From the NCBI RefSeq assembly GCF_900167155.1, contig NZ_FUXU01000020.1:1-63199 (forward strand): a stretch of DNA of 63,199 nt, read 5' to 3'. The DNA comes from Enterovibrio nigricans DSM 22720. Lineage in GTDB: Bacteria > Pseudomonadota > Gammaproteobacteria > Enterobacterales > Vibrionaceae. The notes under the pieces were generated by a model. The model saw only the letters and a program-made list of their open reading frames with translations. It was not told where the DNA came from and ran no database searches. The position numbers were made by a program, and so were the translations under genes. Positions 37,403-48,060 of this stretch are shown here, one piece after another (the stretch's first letter is position 1; each line of letters begins with the position of its first letter).

Positions 37403-37706
37403 GCCTTAAAAAGTACCTCTGAAACGTTTTAGCTGAGATCTTCAATTTACTACCCAGAGTAATGCAATCTTGGGCATAAGAGTGCAAATTTAACGCCAAA
37501 TGGCGCGGTTTAGTCAACCCTCAAGTAACCCCATTTTCATAGGAAAATATGGGATGTTTGGGGTTAATGGGTTACGCCTTATGCAGGGAGTTAGTAGCAA
37601 TGCGTTATGTTTATGAGTATCTTAGTTAATTATCTCACATAATTAGCTCTCTCTGCATTTTCTTTTTGACCGAGAGCATTGGCGTGAATATTTGAAGGAA
37701 ACTGTC
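37403..37706. other. Divergent promoter region pncB / pepN with inverted repeats
   Basis: The 304-bp region contains TAACCCCA (37526-37533) and its inverted copy TGGGGTTA (37559-37566). Between these lies a smaller dyad ATTTTC-ATAG-GAAAAT, and a CGCCA-AA-TGGCG dyad lies nearby upstream. No gene is seen. The repeats could be operator sites or mRNA structures. Confidence 0.55.
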
Positions 37707-40316
37707 ATGGCACAACAACCACAGGCGAAGTATCGTAAAGACTACAAAGCCCCTGATTTCACAATTACCCAAATCGAATTAGACTTTGATCTTCGCGAAT
37801 CACACTCTGTTGTGATTGCAAAAAGTCAGGTGAAACAACTTACTGCGGGCAGTGACACGTTAACGTTAGACGGTGAAGGGTTGACACTTCGCCGCGTAGA
37901 GATTGATGGCACAGAATGGTCACATTTCGAAGAAAACTCGGAAGGTCTTACTCTAACCAATCTACCTCAAGAATTTACACTGTTGATAGAAACAGAAATT
38001 GACCCAGCTGCAAACACCTCACTTGAGGGGCTTTATCTGTCTGATGGTGCCTATTGCACACAGTGTGAAGCTGAAGGTTTCCGCCGCATTACTTACTATT
38101 TAGACCGCCCAGATGTTCTGGCAACGTTCACCACAAAAATCACTGCAGACAAAGTGGCTTTTCCATTCTTATTGAGTAATGGCAATAAGGTTGGACAAGG
38201 TGAAATTGAAGGTGGACGTCATTGGGTGCAGTGGGAAGACCCGTTTGCAAAACCGAGCTATCTTTTTGCGTTAGTCGCCGGTGATTTTGATTTGCTGCAA
38301 GATGTTTTCAAAACGCGTACTGGTCGCGATGTTGCTTTAGAGATTTTTGTCGATAAAGGCAACTTGGACAGGGCGGCTCACGCGATGACGTCTTTGAAAA
38401 ACTCCATGAAGTGGGATGAAGATCGTTTTGATCTTGAATACGATCTCGATATCTACATGATCGTCGCTGTTGATTTCTTCAACATGGGCGCTATGGAAAA
38501 TAAAGGCTTGAATGTCTTTAACTCAAAATTCGTTTTGGCAAACTCTGAGACCGCCACGGATACTGATTACCTGGGTATTGAGTCTGTCATTGGTCACGAA
38601 TACTTCCATAACTGGACAGGTAACAGAGTAACGTGCCGTGATTGGTTCCAACTGAGCTTGAAAGAAGGCCTGACCGTATTCCGCGATCAGGAGTTTTCTT
38701 CAGATCTCGGTTCGCGAGCTGTTAATCGCATAAACAATGTTCGAATTATGCGTGGCCCGCAGTTTGCAGAAGACTGTAGCCCTATGGCTCACCCAATTCG
38801 ACCAGAAAAAGTTATAGAAATGAATAATTTCTATACGTTGACCGTTTATGAAAAGGGTAGTGAAGTTATTCGAATGATGCATACACTGTTGGGCGAAACA
38901 AATTTCCAAAAGGGTATGAAGCTTTATTTCGAACGTCATGATGGGACGGCTGCGACCTGTGAAGATTTTGTCAAAGCAATGGAAGATGCCTCTGCTATCG
39001 ACCTTGGTCAGTTCCGTTTGTGGTATAGCCAATCAGGTACGCCAGAGCTAACGGTATCGTCGGCTTATAATTCTGAAGATAAAACGCTGACGCTTACCGT
39101 TAATCAACACACGCCACCAACGGCAGACCAAAAAGAGAAAGCACCGTTACTTATTCCTTTCGACATTGAACTGTATGGCGAAGAGGGTCGCGTTATTGAG
39201 TTACAGTGTAACAATGAAAAAGTAAGTAACATTCTACATATCAACCAAGAAACACAGCAGTTCGTTTTTGAAAACGTTAATCAGAAGCCAGTTATTTCGA
39301 TGTTGCGAGAGTTTTCTGCACCCGTAAAACTGGCGTATGAGTACAGTGATGAAGAATTAGCTTTCTTGATGGTGCATGCCCGGAATGAGTTTGCTCGTTG
39401 GGATGCAGGTCAAATGCTTTTGGCCAAACACATTAAACAAAATGTTTTGCGTATTCAAAAGGGTGAGGCATTCATTTTGCCTGGTGATGTTGTCGATGCA
39501 TTCCGCGGCGTATTACTTGATGGCTCACTGGATGCTGCACTTATTGCTGAAGTATTAACACTGCCAAGCGAAAATGAGATCGGTGGCTGGTTTGGTGTGG
39601 TGGATGTGGATGCCATCAATCAAGTTCGACTCGCAATCAAAAAACGATTTGCTACCGATTTGTCTGATGAGCTAACTGCTGTATACAACACTCTAAAACA
39701 AACAGAGTATACGATTGAGCATACAGCCATTGGCCAGCGTAGCTTACGAAATGTATGTTTGGGGTATTTGGCACATATTGAAAATGGCGAAGAGTTGGTT
39801 CGCACGCATTTTGATCTCGCTAACAACATGACCGACACAGCGGCTGCACTGGCTGCTGCGAATCACGCTGAACTTTCTGTTCGCGCTGATTTGATGAAAG
39901 CATTCAGCGACAAGTGGACACATGACGGTTTGGTGATGGATAAATGGTTTATGCTTCAGGGCATTAACCCTGCGATCGGTGCATTAGCGAATGTGAAGGA
40001 ACAGATGTCGCATAGTGCGTTTAGCTTGAAAAACCCAAACCGTACACGCTCACTAATTGGGTCATTTTGTAACAATAACCCTGTGCATTTTCATGCCAAA
40101 GATGGTTCAGGGTATGAGTTTATAACCGACATTCTGATCCAGCTGAACACGTCTAATCCGCAAGTTGCCTCACGCTTGATTGATCCATTGCTCAAGTTCG
40201 GACGCTTCGATAAAGACAGACAGGCTTTGATGCGTAAATCTCTTGAGCGATTGGCTAGCCTAGACAACCTTGCAAAAGATCTATTCGAGAAAATTAACAA
40301 GGCGCTGGATGCCTAA
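37707..40316 (+). CDS. pepN: Aminopeptidase N
   Basis: This M1 family zinc aminopeptidase of about 869 residues has the exopeptidase motif GAMEN (near residue 262) and the zinc site HEYFHNW (near residue 297) with the third ligand in LKEGLTVFRDQEFSSD. N-terminal AKYRKDYKAPDF matches E. coli PepN. It removes N-terminal residues from peptides in the cytoplasm. ATG 37707 has GAAGGA at proper spacing; an upstream TTG at 37692 is rejected. The DUF2835 gene follows 59 bp later. Confidence 0.95.
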   Translation: MAQQPQAKYRKDYKAPDFTITQIELDFDLRESHSVVIAKSQVKQLTAGSDTLTLDGEGLTLRRVEIDGTEWSHFEENSEGLTLTNLPQEFTLLIETEIDPAANTSLEGLYLSDGAYCTQCEAEGFRRITYYLDRPDVLATFTTKITADKVAFPFLLSNGNKVGQGEIEGGRHWVQWEDPFAKPSYLFALVAGDFDLLQDVFKTRTGRDVALEIFVDKGNLDRAAHAMTSLKNSMKWDEDRFDLEYDLDIYMIVAVDFFNMGAMENKGLNVFNSKFVLANSETATDTDYLGIESVIGHEYFHNWTGNRVTCRDWFQLSLKEGLTVFRDQEFSSDLGSRAVNRINNVRIMRGPQFAEDCSPMAHPIRPEKVIEMNNFYTLTVYEKGSEVIRMMHTLLGETNFQKGMKLYFERHDGTAATCEDFVKAMEDASAIDLGQFRLWYSQSGTPELTVSSAYNSEDKTLTLTVNQHTPPTADQKEKAPLLIPFDIELYGEEGRVIELQCNNEKVSNILHINQETQQFVFENVNQKPVISMLREFSAPVKLAYEYSDEELAFLMVHARNEFARWDAGQMLLAKHIKQNVLRIQKGEAFILPGDVVDAFRGVLLDGSLDAALIAEVLTLPSENEIGGWFGVVDVDAINQVRLAIKKRFATDLSDELTAVYNTLKQTEYTIEHTAIGQRSLRNVCLGYLAHIENGEELVRTHFDLANNMTDTAAALAAANHAELSVRADLMKAFSDKWTHDGLVMDKWFMLQGINPAIGALANVKEQMSHSAFSLKNPNRTRSLIGSFCNNNPVHFHAKDGSGYEFITDILIQLNTSNPQVASRLIDPLLKFGRFDKDRQALMRKSLERLASLDNLAKDLFEKINKALDA

Positions 40317-40375
40317 CCTTGAATAAATTTTGAAATTGAGTATTTTAAAGCCGTCTTCAATAGGGCGGTTTTTTT

Positions 40376-40603
40376 ATGAATTCGAGTGTGTATTTCTTTC
40401 GAGTAGATATTTCTTATCATGTCTTTCAGCAACATTACGCGGGCATCGCGGCAAATGTGGTTGTAACGACAGACCATGGGCTTACCCTACAACTGCCGGC
40501 TTCTCGCCTTCGTCCATATTTAAGTCAACAGGGTGTAAAGGGAAGATTTCGTTTGATCGTAGATGAAAACAACCGTTTTAAATCGCTAGACAAAATGGTT
40601 TAA
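40376..40603 (+). CDS. DUF2835 family protein
   Basis: The 75-residue protein matches the DUF2835 pattern, with YYFxxDIS-like FFRVDISYHVF, QHYAGIAANVVV, LPASRLRPYLSQQGVKGRFRLIVDENNRFKSL. The family often sits beside pepN in gammaproteobacteria and has no known function. The start could be ATG 40376; the ribosome-binding site is poor because a T-rich hairpin-like stretch precedes it. Confidence 0.8.
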   Translation: MNSSVYFFRVDISYHVFQQHYAGIAANVVVTTDHGLTLQLPASRLRPYLSQQGVKGRFRLIVDENNRFKSLDKMV

Positions 40604-40758
40604 ACCGAACGTCAATCACATATCTAAAAAGTCTTGGTGGATTAACGTTTTTTAATGTAACGTTTTTATTAACAACGCCGTAAACTACTTCATAAGTCGC
40701 AAAGACTGATTAACCTCTATACTCATAGCGATTACATATTAAATAAGTGGAGTAAGCC

Positions 40759-43700
40759 ATGACCGCGCGTGACCCTATTGTGCCGGTGTTGCTTGAGAAA
40801 GTTTATCATCTGATTGCTGAGAAACTGGATAAAAAACAACAACCGCTTGTAGAGACATTGGCAAAAAGGATTTTAGGACCTATCTCTGATGATGATCTTC
40901 AGGAAAGAAATGAGTCCGATCTTTATGGAGCAGTAATAAGTCTCTGGCACCATTTGAATAACTATGATCAATCCACCATCTTCGTAAAAGTCTTCAATCC
41001 TACGCTCAGCGGTAATGGCTGGCAGTCCACTCACACTATCGTTGAAATACTTACTCCTGATGCTCCATTTTTAGTCGATTCGGTTCGCATGGCGCTGAAT
41101 CGATTGGATATCGCTACGCACCTAATGCTCAATGGCCCACACCGTATCGTAAAAGATACGAAGGGTAACGTTATCGAAATTGGTGGTGATAAAGGCGAAA
41201 AACAAACTGTCTTTCATATCGAAGTCGATAAGATGACAAGTAAAAAGGAAATGTCGGCTTTAGAGAAAGAGCTGACAGAGACCTTAAATGATGTCGCTCT
41301 AATTGTGAATGATTGGCAGCCAATGCAAGCACAGGTTAGCAAAATCATAGCGACACTTAAAAAAGAAAAACCCGTTGTTGAGAAAGAACGGCAGGGTGAG
41401 GCAATTGAGTTCCTAGAATGGATCGCTTCCCATAACTTTACTTTCATGGGTTATAAGTATTACGAACTCAACGCAATTGAAGGCGATCATATTCTTGTTG
41501 CGTCGAATGAGCCAGGTTTAGGCCTTGCGAGAAAACTTGATTTAAAACGGCCTGGATTGAAGCTTTCTGATATGCCTGAGTCGGCACGTGCGACTGCGCT
41601 CAGAAAAGAAATTTTGATCATCAATAAAGGTAGCAGTAAGTCTCGCGTTCACCGTCCCGCCTATATGGACTATATCGGTGTTAAGTGCTTTGACAGAAAG
41701 GGTAATGTGGTCGGCGAACACCGCTTTCATGGGCTGTATGCTTCATCGGCATATAACCAGTCCACCAGCAATATTCCAGTCTTGCGTAATAAAGTAAACC
41801 GGATCCTTGAGATTAGCGGTTACTACGAAGGATCGCATTCGTGGAAAGCACTGGCAAATATTATAGAGAACTTCCCTCGCGATGAGCTTTTCCAAGCTAC
41901 CGAAATGGAAATGCTCGATATAGGAATGGGCATAGTTCAGGTACAAGACCGCGACATGCTGCGCGCATTTGTTCGTCGTGATCCTTTTGGTCGATTCTTC
42001 TCTTGTATGGTGTATGTCGCAAGAGAGCGATACAACACAGAATTTCGTCGCGCCACACAGCGTATTTTGAAGAACTATTTTGGGTCAGAGCAGGACGTGG
42101 AGTTCAACACTTTCTTCTCGGAAAGCCCACTGGCAAGGACGCATTACATCGTGCGTGTCGAGAACAACAACTTTGATATCGACGTGAAAAAATTAGAACA
42201 TAATCTCACAGAGGCAGCGTCATCGTGGGATGATCGTCTGCAAGAAGCGGTTATCGCTAATTTTGGTGAGAACAGTGGAACGCCAATCGCCAAACGTTAT
42301 TTGCGCGCCTTTCCACGTTCTTATAAAGAGGCAATGCTGCCGGGCTCTGCGGTGGCGGACATTGAACGTCTCGAAAACCTTAGTGAAGACAAAAAGCTTG
42401 ATATGCTTTTCTATCGTCCTCAGGAGGAGCCGACTTCGTCATGTGCAGTGCGTTTGAAACTGTTCCAAAAAGATGAAGCTATCCATTTATCTGATGTTAT
42501 GCCGATGCTCGAAAACCTAGGTCTTCGTGTTATTGGTGAGGCCCCGTATAAAGTAGAAACAACATCCGGTGATACATACTGGATCCTTGATTTCTCGATG
42601 CTGCACTCCGCCAGCAAGGGGTTTGATCTTTCCGAAGCACGTGATCGATTCCAAGAAGCATTTGCGGGTATTTGGCACGGTCGTTTAGAAAGCGATGGGT
42701 TCAACCGACTTGTGTTGAATTCAGGATTAAGTGGCAGAGAAGCGACAATTCTTCGTGCTTATGCACGTTACATGCGTCAAGTCGCTTTCCCATTTAGCCA
42801 GTCATACATTGAGGAAACACTGGCATCGCATGCTGATTTAGCGCAATTGCTGGTTGATTTGTTTAATAAACGTTTTGACCCAGCCAAGAATAGTGACAAA
42901 GAACAGACCAAAATAATCAACAAGATCGTGGAAGAACTTGAGCAGGTTGAGAGCTTAGATGATGATCGGATCATTCGCCGTTATATGGGAATGATCCTTG
43001 CGACATATCGCACCAATTATTTCCAAAAAGACAAAGTAACGGGCGCACTGAAAGATTATATTTCGTTCAAGCTGCAACCGAAAAAAATTCCAGAAATTCC
43101 TAAGCCAATCCCAGAGTTTGAGATCTTTGTTTATTCTCCGGATATCGAAGGCGTTCACTTACGTGGTGGTAAAGTGGCGCGTGGCGGTTTGCGTTGGTCT
43201 GACAGACAGGAAGATTTCCGTACTGAAGTGCTTGGTCTTGTAAAAGCGCAACAAGTTAAAAACACGGTTATTGTGCCCGTTGGTGCAAAAGGTGGGTTTG
43301 TCTGTAAGAAGCAACATCAATTTACAGGTCGAGATGAGATTTTTGCAGAAGGTCAGCGTTGCTATCGCATCTTTATTAAAGGCTTGTTGGATATCACCGA
43401 CAACATTATTGAAGGCGAGTTAACACCACCATTGCATGTGGTAAGACATGATGATGATGATTCCTACTTAGTTGTAGCGGCTGACAAAGGGACGGCAACG
43501 TTTTCTGACTTGGCTAACTCAATCTCAGAAGAATATAACTTCTGGCTAGATGATGCCTTCGCGTCCGGTGGCTCAAATGGCTATGACCACAAAGCCATGG
43601 GGATCACGGCTAAAGGCGGGTGGGAATCGGTTAAGCGTCACTTCCGTGAAGTTGGCATTAACTGTCAGGAAACCGACTTTACGTGTGTTGCAGTGGGAGA

Positions 43701-45576
43701 CATGGCAGGCGATGTATTCGGCAATGGCATGCTGTTATCGAAACATATTCAGTTGGTCGCGGCATTTAACCACATGCATATTTTTATCGATCCAACCCCG
43801 GATTCCGCGAAGTCTTGGAAAGAAAGGGATCGCTTGTTCAAGCTGCCTCGATCCAGTTGGGAAGACTACAATGCCAAACTGATTTCAAAAGGTGGCGGTA
43901 TTTTCTCGCGCCGTTCTAAATCCATAGAGCTGACGCCAGAAATACAGAAAATGCTTGGCGTGCGGAAGCAAACCATGACACCTAACGAGTTGATCAAACA
44001 GATCCTCAAATCTAACGTTGATCTACTTTGGAATGGCGGCATCGGTACGTATGTGAAATCGGAATCCGAGACACATACGGAAGTGGGTGACCGTGCGAAT
44101 GATGCACTTCGTGTCAATGGAAATGAGCTTGGTGCAAAGATCGTCGGTGAAGGTGGAAACCTGGGCATGACCCAACTTGCCCGTATTGAGTTTGCCATGA
44201 GCGGAGGTCTCGTTAATACCGACTTTATTGATAACGTTGGTGGTGTTGACTGCTCAGACAACGAAGTTAACATCAAAATATTATTGAATAGCTTGGTCGC
44301 TGCTGGGGATCTCACGTACAAACAACGCAATGAATTGCTTGTACGCATGGAAGATGAGGTATCTGATATTGTTCTTGAAGATGCGTACTGCCAAAGCGAG
44401 TCAATTTCGGTCACGTCTGAACAGCAAGTGGCGCTGTTGAAAGAACAAATTCGCTTTATTCATTATTTGGAAAAAGAAGGCAAGTTGGATCGTCAACTTG
44501 AATACTTGCCAGACGATGAAACGTTGGCGGAAAGACAACTACATCGTAAAGGTTTAACGAGACCAGAAATTGCGGTGTTGGTGGCCTACGGCAAAATGGT
44601 CTTGAAAGAGCAACTGGTTACAGAGCAAATTACGCAAGATGATCACTTTGGCAAGTTTCTTCCAGCTTACTTCCCAACAGAGTTACAACGTAACTATCGC
44701 GAAGCAATGGAAACGCATCCTCTGCGCGGAGAAATCATCGCAACTAGCCTGGCTAATCAAATGTCTAACGACATGGGCTTCAATTTCGTCACGCGCATGC
44801 AAGACGAAACGGGCGCACGAGTCGGTGATATAGCGGCGGCTTACGCCATTGCTCGTGAAGTTTTTGAATTTGGTAAAACGTTTGAAGATATCCGCGCACT
44901 TGATAACACGCTGCCAGCTCAAGTCCAATACGCTGTTATGTTCCGTTGCCGTCGTACACTGCGTCGCGCAACGCGTTGGATCTTACGTAATCCAATGAAA
45001 GAGAAGGGCATAGAGCAATTGGTTGCTTTCTACAAACCTGCGGTGAATAACATTGCAGATAATCTAGAAACATATTTGGTTCCATCAGAAATTAAGGAAC
45101 ATGAGCAGCAAAGCAAGGAATACACCGACAAAGGTGTGCCGAAAGTGATTGCAGATAAAGTCGCCCGACTGAGCAGCTTGTTTGCAGGTTTGGATTTGGC
45201 GCAGGTCTCTGATCAAATGGACAAGCCTTTCGATGTAGTGGCTCGTCTCTATTTTGTATTGGGCGATACATTATCCCTTCATTGGTTCCTAGAGCAAATT
45301 ACCAATCAACCTGTGGAAAATCACTGGCAGGCGTTGGCTCGTGCCTCGTTCCGGGAAGATCTCGATTGGCAACAACGCGTGTTGACCGCCCATATTCTTG
45401 AGGGAATGAACAAAGGAGAGTCTGCCGAACTGGGTTTAGAGTCTTGGATGGTGGAACATGCGGTAAGTTTGGGACGTTGGGAAAGCATAGTCGCAGAGTT
45501 TAAAGTCGGTACAGCGCATGAATTCGCAAAATTCTCCGTTGCTTTGCGAGAACTTACGCTTTTAAATTTGAATTGA
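40759..45576 (+). CDS. gdhB: NAD-specific glutamate dehydrogenase, large (180-kDa) class
   Basis: The 1605-residue enzyme belongs to the large NAD-GDH family first described from Streptomyces and Pseudomonas GdhB. It has N-terminal ACT-like regulatory regions ([22 protein letters not shown]), the catalytic core with [20 protein letters not shown] and [11 protein letters not shown] (substrate/catalytic lysines), and the NAD domain with [15 protein letters not shown]. It converts glutamate to 2-oxoglutarate and ammonia, mainly catabolic. A GTGGAG site precedes ATG 40759. The length is normal. Confidence 0.95.
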   Translation: MTARDPIVPVLLEKVYHLIAEKLDKKQQPLVETLAKRILGPISDDDLQERNESDLYGAVISLWHHLNNYDQSTIFVKVFNPTLSGNGWQSTHTIVEILTPDAPFLVDSVRMALNRLDIATHLMLNGPHRIVKDTKGNVIEIGGDKGEKQTVFHIEVDKMTSKKEMSALEKELTETLNDVALIVNDWQPMQAQVSKIIATLKKEKPVVEKERQGEAIEFLEWIASHNFTFMGYKYYELNAIEGDHILVASNEPGLGLARKLDLKRPGLKLSDMPESARATALRKEILIINKGSSKSRVHRPAYMDYIGVKCFDRKGNVVGEHRFHGLYASSAYNQSTSNIPVLRNKVNRILEISGYYEGSHSWKALANIIENFPRDELFQATEMEMLDIGMGIVQVQDRDMLRAFVRRDPFGRFFSCMVYVARERYNTEFRRATQRILKNYFGSEQDVEFNTFFSESPLARTHYIVRVENNNFDIDVKKLEHNLTEAASSWDDRLQEAVIANFGENSGTPIAKRYLRAFPRSYKEAMLPGSAVADIERLENLSEDKKLDMLFYRPQEEPTSSCAVRLKLFQKDEAIHLSDVMPMLENLGLRVIGEAPYKVETTSGDTYWILDFSMLHSASKGFDLSEARDRFQEAFAGIWHGRLESDGFNRLVLNSGLSGREATILRAYARYMRQVAFPFSQSYIEETLASHADLAQLLVDLFNKRFDPAKNSDKEQTKIINKIVEELEQVESLDDDRIIRRYMGMILATYRTNYFQKDKVTGALKDYISFKLQPKKIPEIPKPIPEFEIFVYSPDIEGVHLRGGKVARGGLRWSDRQEDFRTEVLGLVKAQQVKNTVIVPVGAKGGFVCKKQHQFTGRDEIFAEGQRCYRIFIKGLLDITDNIIEGELTPPLHVVRHDDDDSYLVVAADKGTATFSDLANSISEEYNFWLDDAFASGGSNGYDHKAMGITAKGGWESVKRHFREVGINCQETDFTCVAVGDMAGDVFGNGMLLSKHIQLVAAFNHMHIFIDPTPDSAKSWKERDRLFKLPRSSWEDYNAKLISKGGGIFSRRSKSIELTPEIQKMLGVRKQTMTPNELIKQILKSNVDLLWNGGIGTYVKSESETHTEVGDRANDALRVNGNELGAKIVGEGGNLGMTQLARIEFAMSGGLVNTDFIDNVGGVDCSDNEVNIKILLNSLVAAGDLTYKQRNELLVRMEDEVSDIVLEDAYCQSESISVTSEQQVALLKEQIRFIHYLEKEGKLDRQLEYLPDDETLAERQLHRKGLTRPEIAVLVAYGKMVLKEQLVTEQITQDDHFGKFLPAYFPTELQRNYREAMETHPLRGEIIATSLANQMSNDMGFNFVTRMQDETGARVGDIAAAYAIAREVFEFGKTFEDIRALDNTLPAQVQYAVMFRCRRTLRRATRWILRNPMKEKGIEQLVAFYKPAVNNIADNLETYLVPSEIKEHEQQSKEYTDKGVPKVIADKVARLSSLFAGLDLAQVSDQMDKPFDVVARLYFVLGDTLSLHWFLEQITNQPVENHWQALARASFREDLDWQQRVLTAHILEGMNKGESAELGLESWMVEHAVSLGRWESIVAEFKVGTAHEFAKFSVALRELTLLNLN

Positions 45577-45596
45577 GTGTACAAACCATTGATAAT
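45568..45596 (+). promoter_or_regulatory. Predicted sigma-70 promoter of pyrD
   Basis: TTGAAT (45568-45573) and GATAAT (45591-45596) are separated by exactly 17 bp. The predicted start falls near 45602-45604 in a run of Cs, inside the hairpin that follows. The promoter overlaps the last codons of gdhB. Confidence 0.55.
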
Positions 45597-45598
45597 AC

Positions 45599-45626
45599 AG
45601 CCCCGTTTATTCGGGGCTTTTTTTTT
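45599..45626 (+). terminator. gdhB terminator overlapping the pyrD leader
   Basis: AGCCCCG and CGGGGCT form a 7-bp GC-rich stem with a TTTATT loop followed by nine Ts. The pyrD ribosome-binding site GGAGG begins at once (45627-45631). It can terminate gdhB, and as RNA it would be the 5' hairpin of a pyrD transcript. Confidence 0.85.
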
Positions 45627-45635
45627 GGAGGTTAC

Positions 45636-46646
45636 ATGATGTACCGCCTCGCCAGATCGGCAATATTCCAGTTGAACCCAGAGCATGCTCATGATCTGGC
45701 AATGAAAAATTTTAAACGCTTTACTGGCACTCCTCTCGATATTTTTTATCGTCAGAATCTTCCTCCTCGTCCTGTTCAAGTAATGGGGTTGCATTTTAAA
45801 AATCCTGTTGGTCTTGCTGCTGGTCTTGATAAGAACGGTGAATGCATAGACGCTTTTGGTGCTATGGGCTTTGGCTCTATCGAAGTCGGGACTGTTACAC
45901 CGCGTCCACAAGACGGTAATGATAAACCACGTTTGTTCCGTATCATCCCGGCGGAAGGGATCATCAACCGTATGGGTTTTAATAACCTCGGTGTTGATGT
46001 CTTGGTCGAGAACGTTAAAAAAGCAAAGTACGACGGTATTATTGGTATCAATATCGGCAAGAACAAAGATACACCGATTGAAAATGGTAAAGATGATTAC
46101 CTGATTTGCATGGATAAAGTCTATGACCATGCAGGCTACATCGCTGTAAATATTTCTTCGCCAAATACTCCGGGTCTGCGCTCATTGCAATATGGTGATG
46201 CGCTGGATGATCTTCTCTCCTCATTGAAATTGCGCCAAAAAGAATTGGCAGACGCACGCGGTAAGTATGTTCCGCTGGCTCTGAAAATTGCGCCGGATAT
46301 GAGTGAAGAGGAGTTAGTTCAAGTGGCTGATTCTTTGGTTCGACATGGTATCGATGGTGTCATTGCAACGAACACAACACTTGATCGTTCGCTGGTGGAG
46401 GGCATGCCTCATGCACATGAAGCGGGTGGATTGAGTGGGCGTCCTGTTCAAAGCAAGAGCACAGAAGTGATTCGCCGTTTGCATCAGGAACTGAATGGTA
46501 AACTTCCAATCATTGGAGTAGGCGGTATTGACTCTGTCATGGCTGCGAAAGAGAAAATGATGGCTGGTGCCGAACTGGTTCAGGTTTACTCGGGATTTAT
46601 TTATCACGGTCCGCGCTTGGTTAAAGATATCGTCAGAAACATTTAA
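45636..46646 (+). CDS. pyrD: Dihydroorotate dehydrogenase (quinone), class 2
   Basis: The protein of 336 residues (ATG 45636, [13 protein letters not shown]) has the same length as E. coli PyrD and matches it throughout: [56 protein letters not shown] with the catalytic serine, and [14 protein letters not shown] with the FMN-phosphate site. It oxidises dihydroorotate to orotate at the inner membrane, passing electrons to quinone. The frame is open up to 45573, but GGAGG at 45627 fixes the start. Gene order pyrD-zapC is as in E. coli. Confidence 0.96.
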   Translation: MMYRLARSAIFQLNPEHAHDLAMKNFKRFTGTPLDIFYRQNLPPRPVQVMGLHFKNPVGLAAGLDKNGECIDAFGAMGFGSIEVGTVTPRPQDGNDKPRLFRIIPAEGIINRMGFNNLGVDVLVENVKKAKYDGIIGINIGKNKDTPIENGKDDYLICMDKVYDHAGYIAVNISSPNTPGLRSLQYGDALDDLLSSLKLRQKELADARGKYVPLALKIAPDMSEEELVQVADSLVRHGIDGVIATNTTLDRSLVEGMPHAHEAGGLSGRPVQSKSTEVIRRLHQELNGKLPIIGVGGIDSVMAAKEKMMAGAELVQVYSGFIYHGPRLVKDIVRNI

Positions 46647-46671
46647 CCGGTAAAAACACAGAAGTGCCGAG

Positions 46672-46702
46672 AAAGGGGAATATTATTTCCCCTTTTTTTT
46701 TG
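46672..46702 (+). terminator. Rho-independent terminator of pyrD
   Basis: AAAGGGGAA and TTCCCCTTT with a 6-base loop and a run of Ts, 26 bp after the stop. Confidence 0.9.
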
Positions 46703-46783
46703 ATTTTTCGCGATTAAACTTCCGAAAAAGCACCTTAATTTCAGTGGTCACGGACCGATTCTCTGCAGGCGCAGGAGCGAATT

Positions 46784-47332
46784 ATGTTGAAACCCAATAA
46801 TGCATGGAAATGGTACTTCGACAAAGAAGCACAACTGCTAATGCTAGATTTGGGTGAAGATATGGTTTTCCGTGTCGCCATGGAAAAGAAGCATCTTATC
46901 CCCGATGCGTTCGTTGATACCCCATTTTCAGTCGATGACGCATCTCTCTTTCAAGTTTACAACGAAGCACTCAGTGTTCTACCGCTTTCTAGCCCACGCA
47001 GGGCAGAACTCGTCTTAAACGCAGTGGCAGCAAACCGCTTCCATAAACCGTTACTACCAAAGAGTTGGTTTTTCAAATCGATAGAAGGCCATGTGACGCC
47101 AGCTGCAGGCTCTATCGTTGAGTTACAAACCGACTTTGGCAGTGAAGCTTATTTGGTGATTGAAAACTCCGGTTGTGCATCTTTGTGTATGCATGCGGGA
47201 GAATCGCCTTTGGCTCTGTCAGAATCAAAACAAATGCGGTTCTGTGAAGCGATAAAAGTAATGAATGACCGACTATCAATCTACGAAGAACAATATGATA
47301 GTGGCAGTGGTCAATATGCGTTGGTAGGCTGA
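46784..47332 (+). CDS. zapC: Cell division protein ZapC
   Basis: The 182-residue cytoplasmic protein matches ZapC: NNAWKWYFDKEAQLLMLDLGEDM, PFSVDDASLFQVYNE, LNAVAANRFHKPLLPKSWFF and GCASLCMHAGE. ZapC binds FtsZ and promotes protofilament bundling at the Z-ring. It starts 137 bp after pyrD behind the pyrD terminator, so it probably has its own promoter. Its stop codon lies within the left arm of its own terminator. Confidence 0.93.
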   Translation: MLKPNNAWKWYFDKEAQLLMLDLGEDMVFRVAMEKKHLIPDAFVDTPFSVDDASLFQVYNEALSVLPLSSPRRAELVLNAVAANRFHKPLLPKSWFFKSIEGHVTPAAGSIVELQTDFGSEAYLVIENSGCASLCMHAGESPLALSESKQMRFCEAIKVMNDRLSIYEEQYDSGSGQYALVG

Positions 47333-47356
47333 TACAGCAATGTATCAGCCTTTTTT
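47327..47356 (+). terminator. Rho-independent terminator of zapC
   Basis: GGCTGATACA and TGTATCAGCC (10-bp stem, GCAA loop) followed by TTTTTT. The left arm includes the zapC stop codon. Confidence 0.92.
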
Positions 47357-47774
47357 CTCCTTAGGGTAGAACTACATTTCAATACCCACACTTCTCTTTT
47401 GTACTGTTCTTATCTTCTTGTGTACCTCGTGAATTACACCTTTCGTTCCAGATAAAACCCCAGCCTTTAACGCACAAAAACCGTCCGAAATGGTGAGTGG
47501 TTAGCCGAATCATCCATCATTCCCTTGAATACCCAGAGTGATACTCATCACAGAAACGCACCTAAATAAGCGTATATAGGCGGTAGAATCCTACGGAAAA
47601 TACGCATTTACGCGCCAAATTTAGAAACAATAGCAATAACTTTTCCTCATTTAACTTGAAGAAAACCATTGTGGTATATACCAAAAATAATCACTTTAAT
47701 TAATTCCCATTGGGAAACTATCAGGTTTGGACATTTGTATTCCTTGTTATCCCTCTTCCTTGAAAATAAGCCTC

Positions 47775-47783
47775 TGTGGATAA
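47775..47783 (-). promoter_or_regulatory. DnaA box 1
   Basis: TGTGGATAA is a perfect TTATCCACA on the minus strand. Confidence 0.55.
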
Positions 47784-47896
47784 GTGTGCGCTCACTCTGA
47801 TGCCAGTGAAACCTTCAGATGTTGAGTTGTTATACCTACTGCGTTAGAAAACAGGCCATGAAGGAATTTGTTTCCGTGTGGAAACCACTGTGTGGG

Positions 47897-47905
47897 TGTG
47901 GATAA
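47897..47905 (-). promoter_or_regulatory. DnaA box 2
   Basis: A second perfect TTATCCACA on the minus strand, 122 bp from the first. A related TGTGGAAAC lies just upstream. Confidence 0.55.
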
Positions 47906-48024
47906 GTGCGTTTTTTCTACAAAAGGAAGCAAAGCTGAAACCTTGATGGGTGTTTTTGTGTAGCAAACGGATGACTAAGCGAAGATTAATCCTACTAGGT
48001 AGAGCGCAGCACGGGGATTTCAGT

Positions 48025-48030
48025 TATAAT
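48025..48030 (+). promoter_or_regulatory. Probable -10 element of rlmKL
   Basis: A consensus TATAAT lies 31 bp before the rlmKL ATG. No good -35 element is visible at 16-18 bp spacing. Confidence 0.45.
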
Positions 48031-48060
48031 CGCGCGCAACATTCCTCAGTATCCATATCC

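Larger units (their letters stand above)
47357..48060. other. Long intergenic region zapC / rlmKL
   Basis: These 704 bp hold no convincing gene. In E. coli ycbX occupies this place. Visible elements are a 12-bp palindrome TGGTATATACCA (47672-47683), two perfect DnaA boxes (47775 and 47897) and a TATAAT close to rlmKL. The DNA is AT-rich around 47620-47760. The rlmKL frame is open back to 47950, but those codons lack family similarity. Confidence 0.65.

Noticed and set aside
45321-46130. 269-codon minus-strand frame over the gdhB end and pyrD
   Set aside because: It overlaps two conserved genes fully and has no recognisable domain.
47775-47905. Idea that the DnaA boxes mark a replication origin
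   Set aside because: Only two perfect boxes, no AT-rich 13-mers with GATC, no dnaA, mnmG or mioC nearby, and matS sites place the region near the terminus.
47950-48060. Upstream start of rlmKL
   Set aside because: No ATG or ribosome-binding site at a matching position, and the family begins [13 protein letters not shown] at 48061; the TATAAT at 48025 lies within the extension.
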